Below are positions 55,762 to 63,956 of a stretch of DNA of 64,000 nucleotides, piece after piece. The translations under genes were made by a program, and so were the position numbers. The notes beneath the pieces were generated by a model, which saw only the letters and a program-made list of their open reading frames with translations, did no database searches and was not told the origin of the DNA. Within the stretch, counting starts at the first letter, position 1; each line of letters opens with the position of its first letter. Source of the stretch: Candidatus Limnocylindrales bacterium (GTDB lineage: Bacteria > Moduliflexota > Moduliflexia > Moduliflexales > JAUQPW01); NCBI GenBank assembly GCA_035559535.1, contig DATMBG010000044.1, positions 124,001 to 188,000 of the forward strand, given 5' to 3'.

Positions 55762-56922
55762 ATGATATCTAAAAAAGCGATGGAAATATCTCCCTTTATT
55801 GTTATGGAAGTTCTAGAAAGGGCCCATGAGATAGAAAAGCAGGAAAAAGGTTCGGTCATTCACCTGGAGGTTGGGGAGCCTGATTTTAACACCCCTTCCT
55901 GCATTATCGAAGCTGCCGTAGAAGCCCTTCGACAGGGAGATACCCACTACACCCATAGCATGGGGCTTCTAGAACTTCGAGAAGCCATTGCCCGGCATTA
56001 TCAGGAAAAGTATCAAGTTTGTATTTCACCGGACCAGATTATTGTAACTTCAGGAACGTCCCCGGCTCTATTTCTCATTTTTGCTTCCCTCCTTGAACCT
56101 GGGGATGAAGTTATTTTATCTAATCCTTGCTATGCCTGTTATCCCAATTTTATAACCCTGCTAGGTGGAGTTCCCTGCTATGTGGAGGTTGAAGAAAAAG
56201 AAGGGTTCCAATATACGCCGGAGAAAATTAACGAAAAACTCTCCAAACGGACCAAGGCTATTTTACTTAACTCTCCCTCAAATCCTACCGGCAACCTGTT
56301 ATCTGCAGAAACCATGCAACGTATCGCTTGTTTTTCGCCTTTTATTATTTCAGATGAAATTTACCATGGTCTGGTTTATGAAGGAAGGGAACATTCTATC
56401 TTAGAATTTACCCGTCGTGCTTTTGTTTTAAACGGATTTTCCAAGCTATACGCTATGACAGGATGGCGTTTAGGTTATGTAATAGCTCCCCCGGAATTTG
56501 TTCGTCCCATGCAGAAAATTCAGCAGAACTTTTTTATCTCTGCCAGTTCCTTTGCTCAACGGGGTGGAATTGCAGCTTTAACTCTTCCTCAGGTTAAAGA
56601 AGAAGTTCAGAGGATGGTCGATCTCTACAATATAAGAAGAAAACTCATGCTAAGAAAATTACGAGAGGGTGGATTTGAAATTACCGTGGACCCTACCGGT
56701 GCCTTTTATGTATTTGCCCGCGCCGATAGGTTTGGAAAGGATTCCTATAAACTGGCCTTTGATATTTTAGAAAATGCCCATGTGGCCGTTACCCCTGGAA
56801 TTGATTTCGGAAAAAAAGGAGAAGGATATCTGCGATTTTCCTATGCTAACTCCATAGAGAACATCGAAGAAGGTCTTCGAAGAATAAATCAGTATCTTCA
56901 TCAAAGAATCCCCCTGGGTTAG
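55762..56922 (+). CDS. Class I/II pyridoxal-phosphate aminotransferase
   Basis: A 386-residue fold-type I aminotransferase. HLEVGEPDFNTPSCI near the start, SPSNPTGNLLS, ISDEIYHGLVYEG and the lysine in LNGFSKLYAMTGWRLGY (Schiff base) are complete, followed by a C-terminal ITPGIDFG-like VTPGIDFGKKGEGYLRFSYA with the substrate arginine. It transfers amino groups between an amino acid and a 2-oxo acid; aspartate- or alanine-type is likely. Isolated in its orientation, with its own upstream region. Confidence 0.93.
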   Translation: MISKKAMEISPFIVMEVLERAHEIEKQEKGSVIHLEVGEPDFNTPSCIIEAAVEALRQGDTHYTHSMGLLELREAIARHYQEKYQVCISPDQIIVTSGTSPALFLIFASLLEPGDEVILSNPCYACYPNFITLLGGVPCYVEVEEKEGFQYTPEKINEKLSKRTKAILLNSPSNPTGNLLSAETMQRIACFSPFIISDEIYHGLVYEGREHSILEFTRRAFVLNGFSKLYAMTGWRLGYVIAPPEFVRPMQKIQQNFFISASSFAQRGGIAALTLPQVKEEVQRMVDLYNIRRKLMLRKLREGGFEITVDPTGAFYVFARADRFGKDSYKLAFDILENAHVAVTPGIDFGKKGEGYLRFSYANSIENIEEGLRRINQYLHQRIPLG

Positions 56923-56945
56923 TTAAAGAATGTCAAAATTTTTTC

Positions 56946-56975
56946 TTGACTTTAGATAGATAAGTCTTTTATAAC
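56946..56975 (+). promoter_or_regulatory. Sigma70-type promoter for the monohaem cytochrome gene
   Basis: TTGACT at 56946-56951, then 17-18 nt, then TTATAA/TATAAC at 56969-56975. It lies about 120 nt before the GTG at 57093. Confidence 0.5.
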
Positions 56976-57092
56976 AATCCGCGTAGCAGTTCTACCCTGG
57001 AAGCTATAGGTTGGGATATGGATAGGCTTCCAGGGGAGTAACTAAATAGCGTGCTGTTCCCAAAATTCAGATTACTGGAAAGGAGGGTTGGA

Positions 57093-57485
57093 GTGATAAG
57101 GGAAATCTTGAGGAGGACAGGTTATGGGATGGTGGCTTTTGTGCTCATGATAGCAGGTATCATGCCTCACGTGATATCTGCTGCTGAAGGAAATCCGCCT
57201 GCAGCCGGAGATCCCGAACATGGAAAAGCACTTTTTCTTAGATATTGTCAGGGGTGCCATGGCCCAGATGGAAGGGGAGGAGCCCAGACTTTTATGCCCC
57301 ACGTGGATAATCTCACCCGAAAGGGATACATCGAGAAGCTTTCTGATGAGTATCTGTTTCAGGTAATATCCAAAGGAGGAGCTGCCATGGGAAAAAGTGC
57401 TTATATGCCAGCCTGGGAAAAAGTATTGCAGAGGCAAGATATCTTGGATGTGATTGCCCATATCCGGAAACTTCCTACCTATTGA
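57093..57485 (+). CDS. Secreted monohaem cytochrome c
   Basis: About 130 residues. The GTG at 57093 (VIREILRRTGYG) follows an AAGGAGG box and is preferred to an ORF start at 57051. The signal segment (MVAFVLMIAGIMPHVISAAEG) is followed by the haem motif CQGCH within YCQGCHGPDGRGG and a later Met (AYMPAW) as the likely sixth ligand. Class I periplasmic electron carrier. It precedes, on the same strand, the sorbosone-dehydrogenase-like gene and could accept its electrons. Confidence 0.9.
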   Translation: MIREILRRTGYGMVAFVLMIAGIMPHVISAAEGNPPAAGDPEHGKALFLRYCQGCHGPDGRGGAQTFMPHVDNLTRKGYIEKLSDEYLFQVISKGGAAMGKSAYMPAWEKVLQRQDILDVIAHIRKLPTY

Positions 57486-57866
57486 TATGTTTATACTCGA
57501 GTTCTAGACGGGAGTCGATCCGGGACCGGGGAAAGATGATAGGGAATCCTAAAGAAATGGAAAAACCTGGTCTTTTTCTTATCCCTCAATCTTCGATCCT
57601 CTCTCCTCGATCTTCAAACCGTTTAGTACAAAAGTTCAGTGTCTAAAGTCACCTGATGGCTTATGCGGTAAGGTGATTCAAAGAATCGGTAAAGTTTTGT
57701 AATTGGCTGGATAGAAGGTGTTGGAGAGGTTTATGCTTTTGATCTATTTCTAAAAAGATACTCATGAAAGTAGCTATATAGGTCTTCTCCTTTCTCCCAG
57801 GGCATAGAAGAGGAATGAGGAGCGGGGATAACCTGAATAGTTACAATCAGGAAGAAGGAGAAAATA
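57486..57866. other. Intergenic stretch before the propeller gene
   Basis: About 380 nt with no gene and no strong hairpin. An AAGGAGA ribosome site lies at its end. Confidence 0.5.
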
Positions 57867-59507
57867 ATGAAAAATTTTACCTGGTTAGTACTTGCTGGGA
57901 TTGTAGGGATTTTTGCTATCATGATACCAACCGATTTACAAGGAGCCAGTAAGTCTGGGGATTGGACCAGGCGTACCGCTGTAAAACCGGATCCATCAAA
58001 GATTGTAATAGCTCCCGGCTACAAAGTAGAAGTTTTTGTGGCCGGATTGGATACTCCTTCCTCTGCAACCGTTGATAAAGACGGCAATGTTTGGGTAGCG
58101 ATTTCAGGGCCTTTGTTTGGAGGTCCAGACCCGACCGAGCCACCCCATGTAAAGGTTTTCGATAAAAACGGTAAACTTCTGAAAGAAATTGGCAAGGGGG
58201 TCTTCAAGACGGTAATGAATGAAATCGGATACTGCCCGGATAATAGTATTACCTATATTCCCGAATATGGCGAGAAGATTTGGGAGATCGAAGGAGTTAA
58301 TGGAGAGTTACGTCTGATTATCAAAGATCTCTTTATAGGGGATCACCGTAATGGTGGGATCACCTGTAAGGATGGATGGTTATACTTTGCTCTGGGTTTT
58401 CCCAGCAATACCGGCTTTGCGGATCCAGATAATCATGGATGGACCGATATTCCCAACGATCCCTTCTGGGTCAAACACCCGGATGGGTTAGGCACCACCC
58501 CCCATGACCCCGTCTGTCGGGATATTGTCCATACAGGGTTAAACATTAAATCCTCCGATGGCCGGATGACGGGTGCCTTGATGCCGGTAGGTGTGCCGGC
58601 TAAACCTGGGCAGATCGTCAAAGCGCAGGTTCCCTGTGGTGGATCTATTATGCGGGTGAAAATTAGCGATAAGGGTCCGGATGGGATTTATCCCCATGAA
58701 AAGATGGAAGTCTATGCCTTTGGCTTCCGGAATCAATCGGGAGTTGCCTTTGGGCCCAAGGGGACGCGATTCGAAAATGCTCTGGCAGTCACCGATAACG
58801 GTGCCAATGACCTGGGTCACCGTCGGATTGCCAATGGTGCTGAAAAACTATTTATCGTAACGGAAAAGGGTCAGGATGCCGGCTTCCCCGACAAGGAAGG
58901 CTTTGGCTTTGTAACCAACAAGCGCTTTGGTTGGGAAATGTATGAAGGTAATCCGGTCAAAAATCCTTATCCTAACCTCTATATCGGGGACAAACCCTTC
59001 GTCCCTACGGTTTGGCCCTATCGCTTCCAGGTCCATGTGAGTGGTACTCGAGGAGTCCCTCTCATCGCTGCGAATCCTAATCCGAACGGTTATATCAACC
59101 CTGTTTTAGAATGGGATACCAATAACCCTATTGACGGTATTGCCTGGAGCTTCAGTGATCAGTTTGGATTCAAAGGAGACTTATTCGGGGCCGTGTACGG
59201 TATCCTGGATACGGGACCTGAGAGCCTGGTACCAACCTGGCCGGCCGTCCTCCGTATCCACTTCCTGGAACCTACCGGGGTGAAGTGGGAGTATTTCATG
59301 CGGAATATCGATATGGGACCTAACGCCTATCAGAAGCCTGAAAATGTTGGAGGGTTGGAACGCCCCAATGATGTCGTCTTTAGTCCCGACGGAAATATCA
59401 TGTATGTGGTAGATTATGGGGAAGTAGCTGTGGATTTCTATGAACCAAGACCCTTTTACACCACCCCGAAGTCCGGAGTAATCTGGAAAGTAACAAAAGC
59501 CCAATAA
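57867..59507 (+). CDS. Secreted sorbosone/PQQ-dehydrogenase-like beta-propeller
   Basis: A 546-residue protein with a signal peptide (~27 residues, ending LQGAS). IAPGYKVEVFVAGLDTPSSATVDKDGNVWVA, YAFGFRNQSGVAFGPKGTRF and LERPNDVVFSPDGNIMYVVDYGEV mark the sorbosone-dehydrogenase-like (YliI/glucose dehydrogenase B) propeller, which may bind PQQ. It likely oxidises an aldehyde, sugar or alcohol in the periplasm. It follows a cytochrome c gene and faces the methanol-dehydrogenase cluster. Its own substrate is unknown. Confidence 0.8.
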   Translation: MKNFTWLVLAGIVGIFAIMIPTDLQGASKSGDWTRRTAVKPDPSKIVIAPGYKVEVFVAGLDTPSSATVDKDGNVWVAISGPLFGGPDPTEPPHVKVFDKNGKLLKEIGKGVFKTVMNEIGYCPDNSITYIPEYGEKIWEIEGVNGELRLIIKDLFIGDHRNGGITCKDGWLYFALGFPSNTGFADPDNHGWTDIPNDPFWVKHPDGLGTTPHDPVCRDIVHTGLNIKSSDGRMTGALMPVGVPAKPGQIVKAQVPCGGSIMRVKISDKGPDGIYPHEKMEVYAFGFRNQSGVAFGPKGTRFENALAVTDNGANDLGHRRIANGAEKLFIVTEKGQDAGFPDKEGFGFVTNKRFGWEMYEGNPVKNPYPNLYIGDKPFVPTVWPYRFQVHVSGTRGVPLIAANPNPNGYINPVLEWDTNNPIDGIAWSFSDQFGFKGDLFGAVYGILDTGPESLVPTWPAVLRIHFLEPTGVKWEYFMRNIDMGPNAYQKPENVGGLERPNDVVFSPDGNIMYVVDYGEVAVDFYEPRPFYTTPKSGVIWKVTKAQ

Positions 59508-59603
59508 ATCTTAGCAGGGGTGACCCTCCCTGGTATCAAATTAAGGATTAGACCTGGCTCTAGAAGTGGAAATAAGGTTTCTCCCTTGCTCAGCTTAATA
59601 TTT

Positions 59604-59629
59604 AGGGGGTGATCTCAGAGTCACCCCCT
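59604..59629. terminator. Hairpin between convergent genes
   Basis: AGGGGGTGA / TCACCCCCT arms (59604-59612 and 59621-59629) with an 8-nt loop between the propeller gene and the dihaem cytochrome gene. No clear T-tract. Confidence 0.5.
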
Positions 59630-59765
59630 ACGGTCTCAAGAAAATCCTCTCCATACCTGGGTGCTTCTTCGGTTTTCTTTTTATCCCTACGAAACCCAGG
59701 TTATCCCGACCCTATTCCTCTGAGAAGTTAACAGGAATAATTAATTATAATCTTATCCCGATTTG

Positions 59766-60695
59766 CTATTTCAAAGTTAGCAAATAGGCGACAATGTCAT
59801 AAAGTTCTTGATCGGTTAGATTAATCGTGGGCATAAGGGATACATTTCGAGGAACCTTATTTTGAAGGTCATTCTTTGAAAAAATCAAAGATTCGTCCTG
59901 GGCAGTCCGAATTTGGATGGAGTAATCGTCCTCATGCTTGATAATCCCAATAAATCGCTTTCCCTCCTTGGTCACAATTTGTACGGGTGTAAATTCTGGA
60001 GCGATATAGGCGCTGGGATTTTGGATAGATTCTAGAAGATACTCTGGAGATCTATCTCCAATATGGCTCAAATCGGGTCCAACTTTTCCACCTTGCCCGT
60101 TTACGGTATGACAGTTAATACAGCCTGCCTTACCGTTTGGATCCTTAAATAAGGCTTCTCCGGCTTTGGGATCCGGTGTAATTCCGGCAGGAGGTTTCCA
60201 TTCTGAGGTGGTTACTTTTTGAACTTCTTTGGAGGGATAACGCTGAGCCCAATCTCCATAGGTTGCCTGACTTCGAAGGTAGGCAATGATCTTCCAGATT
60301 TTATCTTCATTCAGTTTCTCAGCCGTCAGAAAAGCCCCCATCTGAGTTCCGGGTCGTCCATGGGCGATGGTCTCAAACACTGCTTCATCCGTCCCTCCCC
60401 ATTTCCAAAACTCATCGGTTAAGTTAGGGCCTTTAGCCCCCCTGGCGCCTGTTCCATGACAAAAAGCGCAGTAGCTTTTGTAGAGGGCAGCTCCCTCCTC
60501 TACTGCCTGGGCATTCCCCTCGTAGGGATTTTTTACCCCAGAGCTCTGGACGGCCAAAGCAAGATTTTCGTTTAAAAATAGAAAACTAAATCCAAATATC
60601 CCCAGGAAAAGAAAAAAAATTAAAGCAGACTGACTGACCAAAGGCTTGAGAAGTTTTTTCACAACTATTCCTGTCCGTGTTCCTGAAACACTCAT
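59766..60695 (-). CDS. Dihaem cytochrome c of the PQQ dehydrogenase cluster (XoxG-like role)
   Basis: About 309 residues from the ATG at 60695 (MSVSGTRTG), which has a GAAAGGAG site; a start at 60725 is also open. A membrane-spanning signal (LVSQSALIFFLFLGIFGFSFLFL) is followed by two haem motifs, CAFCH (YCAFCHGTGARGAKGPNL) and CINCH (CINCHTVNGQGGKVGPDLSHIG). It probably takes electrons from the PQQ dehydrogenase encoded two genes upstream. Length and two haems differ from classical single-haem XoxG. Confidence 0.85.
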   Translation of the reverse strand: MSVSGTRTGIVVKKLLKPLVSQSALIFFLFLGIFGFSFLFLNENLALAVQSSGVKNPYEGNAQAVEEGAALYKSYCAFCHGTGARGAKGPNLTDEFWKWGGTDEAVFETIAHGRPGTQMGAFLTAEKLNEDKIWKIIAYLRSQATYGDWAQRYPSKEVQKVTTSEWKPPAGITPDPKAGEALFKDPNGKAGCINCHTVNGQGGKVGPDLSHIGDRSPEYLLESIQNPSAYIAPEFTPVQIVTKEGKRFIGIIKHEDDYSIQIRTAQDESLIFSKNDLQNKVPRNVSLMPTINLTDQELYDIVAYLLTLK

Positions 60696-60727
60696 AGCTT
60701 TGACTCCTTTCTTTTGAAGACCCACCG

Positions 60728-61585
60728 CTATTCCTCTGGAAAAGGAAGATAAAAAGGTACTCCGTATTTGGAGAGAATCTCTTTAATCTGTCCACCCTTT
60801 AAGAGCTCTTCTAATATGGAATCCAGAGCCTCTTTTAAATCTTTATCTTCTTTCCTTATGGCAACGGCAATGTTCCATCGTAAAGTAGCTTCAGGTGTGT
60901 AGTTCTCAACCAATTTAGCATTACTTTCCGGGTGTTCCTTTAACGAAGACCCTGCCATGGGGGCCCAAACCAGGGCCACCTCTAATTCTCCTTTTTTCAT
61001 AGCTTCCAGGATTTCAGGGACAAAGCGATATAAACTTCGCTCATATCCGTTCTTAAACAAATACCAATCGGCCGGGGTCGTCATCTCAACCCCTATCTTT
61101 TTCCCCTTGGCACTACTGAGATCCTTAATGGCATTATCATCCCGGCGGGTTAGAAGTATAAAACCGGTTCCGAAATAAGGTCTAGTAAGTATAAGCCCCT
61201 TTTCCTCCATTTCTTCCTCGGCTTCTTTACCGGTCGGTAAGCCCATAAAGGCCTCGCATTTTTTCTCTAAAATGGAGTTACGCAATGCACGCCCTAATCC
61301 ACCCCGTGTACCGGTATCAATCCAGAAAAATTGAGCCTGTACCCCAAGCTTTTGGGCAATTACGTTCGCTATTTCCACATCAAACCCTGGATTTCCCGGA
61401 TTATTAGCCGAAAAAGGAAAGTTGTAGGGATCTGCACAGAATGTAATCACCCCCATGGTTTTTATTCGTTCCAAGGCACTCCTTTTTTCTTCGGCTCCTT
61501 CAGAAATGGAGCAGAGTATAAGTAAGGATACAAAAAATGTTATCAATGGCTTTAGCATCGTATAGTCCTTCAGATAATTCTTCAC
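60728..61585 (-). CDS. xoxJ: Periplasmic solute-binding protein of the XoxJ/MxaJ type
   Basis: A 285-residue protein. The signal segment (KPLITFFVSLLILCSISEG) is followed by a type-II periplasmic-binding fold: GVITFCADPYNFPFSANNPGNPGFDVEIA and later GKKIGVEMTTPADW. XoxJ/MxaJ is required for the maturation or activity of PQQ methanol dehydrogenase. Start is GTG at 61585, with AAGGAGAT upstream. Position between the dehydrogenase and cytochrome genes fits xoxF-J-G order. Confidence 0.85.
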   Translation of the reverse strand: MKNYLKDYTMLKPLITFFVSLLILCSISEGAEEKRSALERIKTMGVITFCADPYNFPFSANNPGNPGFDVEIANVIAQKLGVQAQFFWIDTGTRGGLGRALRNSILEKKCEAFMGLPTGKEAEEEMEEKGLILTRPYFGTGFILLTRRDDNAIKDLSSAKGKKIGVEMTTPADWYLFKNGYERSLYRFVPEILEAMKKGELEVALVWAPMAGSSLKEHPESNAKLVENYTPEATLRWNIAVAIRKEDKDLKEALDSILEELLKGGQIKEILSKYGVPFYLPFPEE

Positions 61586-61606
61586 GTTACTTATCTCCTT
61601 TTAAAA

Positions 61607-61639
61607 GGAAGAAGGGCAGAGAAACTCTGCCCTTCTTCC
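61607..61639 (-). terminator. Perfect 15-bp hairpin between xoxF and xoxJ
   Basis: Arms at 61607-61621 (GGAAGAAGGGCAGAG) and 61625-61639 are perfectly complementary around AAA. On the minus strand it is followed by TTTTAAAAGG and then the xoxJ ribosome site. It probably ends part of the xoxF transcripts and lowers xoxJ-cytochrome expression, or protects the xoxF mRNA end. Confidence 0.75.
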
Positions 61640-61689
61640 CATAAAGATATACTCCTGGAGCGACCCGATCCTTGCCTGTGGGTGATCTT

Positions 61690-63411
61690 TTACTCAGGAA
61701 GACCGAATACAAATACCGCACCACCTTTGGATTGGGTCTTCATCCATTCTTTATAATGTAACGGCCATAATCCACCACCCCCAGGACCTACCACGATAGC
61801 TACCAGCTGTTTACCATTCGCCGTAAAGGTAGTGGGGTTACCATGAATACCGGTCCCTACGTTGAAGCTCCAGAGCATTTCACCTGTGGTATCATCTAAG
61901 GCCATAAACATACCCTGAGGGTTCCCGTAGAAGACCAGCCCTCCGGCTGTAGCGAGAACACCACTTGTGGAAGGTGTAGAATCGGCCCGCATCCATTTAA
62001 GCTGACCCGTAGCTGCATCGAAGGCCTTTAAAGCACCGTTTCCAGGATTCAAACGGATCACCTTTGCTCCCAGATACCATTCCCCGCGTTTCCAATCCAT
62101 TTTCAGAGCCTGGAGATCCATGGAAAAATTATAGGTAGGCACATAGGCCATCTGGGTTTTGGGGCTGTAGGCTATCGGATGCCATTCTTTCCCTCCATCC
62201 AGGGTCGGAGCGATATCCTTCGTAACTTTATCATAAACGACATCTTTCTCGGGCCAGTTCATCTCAGGTTTACAATTCTCACCAAATTTCTTGACCCAGT
62301 TCACACGTCCCAGAGGAACTACATAATTACACTTTGCAGTCGTCCGATCCACAGAGTAAAAATGGCCGTTTCGATCTCCATGAAGCCAGACTTTCTTTCC
62401 ACCTACATCGGCTAAAACCACCTCATTAACCCCATCATAATCATAGGGATCGTTGGGAGTATACTGGAAATACATTTTTATTTTACCTGTATCCGGATCT
62501 AAAACCAGGGTTGAATTGGTATAAAGGTTATCTCCAGGTCGGACATGCCGGTCAAAATCAGGACCCGGGTTACCCACCGGCCAGTAAAGGTTATTGAGCT
62601 CAGGATCATAGGAACCCGTAATCCAGGCAGAACCACCTCCGTATTTCCAGGACTCTCCACCCCAGGTCTCAGAACCCGGCTCACCGGCTGCAGGAATTGT
62701 GTAAGTTTTCCAGACCTGTTCTCCGGTCTCTGCATCCACAGCAGCAATCCAGCCCCGCACGCCATATTCTGCTCCAGAGGTTCCAATGATGATCTTACCT
62801 CGAAGGGCCATGGGCATAAGGGTCAAACTCTCCGAGTATTTATAATCCCCCATGGGTTTATCCCATACCACCTTTCCTGTAGCATTATCCAGGGCTACAA
62901 GATGGGCATCCAGCGTAGCCAGGTAAACCTTATCATGATAGAGGGCTACTCCACGGTTTACCACATCGCAGCAGAGATGGGGATAAAGATCTGCGGGCAG
63001 TTCACGTTCATATTTCCAGAAAACTTTTCCGGTTTCACAATCTGCTGCAAAAACCTTATTAAAAGAAGAAGTTACGTAACATCTTCCGTTATAAGCAACA
63101 ACTTGGCTGTCCTGACCCTCCAAAGCTCCAAAGGAAAGAGACCATTTGGGGACCAGTTTTTTCACATTGCTTTTATTGATCTGACTTAGAGGACTATACC
63201 GTGTGCTGGCATAATCTCGTCCGTACAGCAGCCAGTTATTGGGGTCTTTATCGGCATTGAGAAGCATATCATCGGTTACATATTCAGGACGTTGAACGGC
63301 TTCTATAACCTCCATACCCGGTATCTGAGCACGTACTGAAGCAGGTAACAACAGGACCAAAGATACAAACAGGACTACCACTGCTGTAGCAGAAAAAATA
63401 ACTTTTTTCAT
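61690..63411 (-). CDS. xoxF: PQQ-dependent alcohol/methanol dehydrogenase, lanthanide-type (XoxF-like)
   Basis: A 573-residue periplasmic quinoprotein with a signal peptide (ending SVRAQ). W-motif propeller repeats are present. The vicinal disulfide pair is Cys147-Cys148 (HLCCDVVNRG). Metal and PQQ ligands include Glu215 (SGAEYGVRGW), Asn281 (GNPGP) and catalytic Asp324; Asp326 two residues later (DYDGVNE) is the extra acid diagnostic of lanthanide-dependent enzymes. The segment GGGSAWITGSYDPELNNLYWPVG departs from the usual GGGTTWGWYSYDP, so methanol specificity is not certain. AGGGAGG precedes the ATG. Confidence 0.88.
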   Translation of the reverse strand: MKKVIFSATAVVVLFVSLVLLLPASVRAQIPGMEVIEAVQRPEYVTDDMLLNADKDPNNWLLYGRDYASTRYSPLSQINKSNVKKLVPKWSLSFGALEGQDSQVVAYNGRCYVTSSFNKVFAADCETGKVFWKYERELPADLYPHLCCDVVNRGVALYHDKVYLATLDAHLVALDNATGKVVWDKPMGDYKYSESLTLMPMALRGKIIIGTSGAEYGVRGWIAAVDAETGEQVWKTYTIPAAGEPGSETWGGESWKYGGGSAWITGSYDPELNNLYWPVGNPGPDFDRHVRPGDNLYTNSTLVLDPDTGKIKMYFQYTPNDPYDYDGVNEVVLADVGGKKVWLHGDRNGHFYSVDRTTAKCNYVVPLGRVNWVKKFGENCKPEMNWPEKDVVYDKVTKDIAPTLDGGKEWHPIAYSPKTQMAYVPTYNFSMDLQALKMDWKRGEWYLGAKVIRLNPGNGALKAFDAATGQLKWMRADSTPSTSGVLATAGGLVFYGNPQGMFMALDDTTGEMLWSFNVGTGIHGNPTTFTANGKQLVAIVVGPGGGGLWPLHYKEWMKTQSKGGAVFVFGLPE

Positions 63412-63539
63412 GACTTTATTCCCTCCCTGGTTAAAAAATCTTACCTTACAAGGAGAATTTTTTTACCGGCCTGTTAAAAATTCCCCTGTAAATTTCAGGT
63501 TTTCATTATTTATTTAACAATCCAACTATCCGACTTTAA

Positions 63540-63551
63540 ATCACCTCCTTC
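63540..63551 (-). promoter_or_regulatory. Orphan perfect Shine-Dalgarno in the xoxF leader
   Basis: On the minus strand GAAGGAGGTGAT about 130 nt before the xoxF ATG. Only trivial frames follow. xoxF has its own AGGGAGG. It could be a ribosome standby site or part of a leader structure. Confidence 0.4.
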
Positions 63552-63691
63552 CCATGGTGAAGACGCGGCTTAGGAAAATTATAACCACCTCAGATCAACC
63601 TATTTGGGTTATCATGGGTTGAACGATTAAAATCTGAATAAATTTCTTTAAAGAAACCTCGAAATCTCCTTTACTACCAGGAATACCAAGG

Positions 63692-63719
63692 ATTCTATCT
63701 ATTTAGCGAAATTTGTCAA
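63692..63719 (-). promoter_or_regulatory. Sigma70-type promoter for xoxF
   Basis: On the minus strand TTGACA (63719-63714), 16 nt, then TAGAAT (63697-63692), a perfect -35 and 5-of-6 -10. It predicts a ~270-nt leader. Confidence 0.6.
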
Positions 63720-63902
63720 CACAAAAAATTCCAAAATATCCCTGTCCATTAAATCGGTACTAGATTAACTCTTTTGGTGCAGTCTAAGTTTGATTGTTCT
63801 TCATAGAGCTTTCTAAGGTACCGACCAGATTAATACTGATACGCCTCCAGCATTGAAACCTATTTTCTTTGTAGTTTCTATAGTTCTAGAAAAGAAGGTG
63901 GG

Positions 63903-63930
63903 AACCAGCTGCCTTCTAGGGCAGCTGGTT
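63903..63930 (-). terminator. Terminator-like hairpin after the edge gene
   Basis: AACCAGCTGCC / GGCAGCTGGTT arms with a 6-nt loop lie 27 nt past the stop of the partial gene at 63957. On the minus strand the hairpin is followed by TTCCCACCTTCTTTT. Confidence 0.6.
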
Positions 63931-63956
63931 TGGAGAGAAGAAAGCTTTCAGGATAC

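Larger units (their letters stand above)
63412..63956. other. Long leader and control region of xoxF
   Basis: About 545 nt between two PQQ dehydrogenase genes on the minus strand. It contains a terminator for the upstream gene (63903-63930), a promoter (63692-63719), and a ~270-nt leader with an orphan AAGGAGGTGAT (63540-63551). No gene. Confidence 0.65.

Noticed and set aside
59604-59629. Strong intrinsic terminator for the propeller gene
   Set aside because: The hairpin is good but no T-tract follows on either strand, so it is listed only as terminator-like.
61690-63411. Calcium-dependent MxaF methanol dehydrogenase
   Set aside because: The DYDGVNE motif has the extra aspartate of lanthanide enzymes, where MxaF has alanine, and no mxaI-like small subunit is seen.
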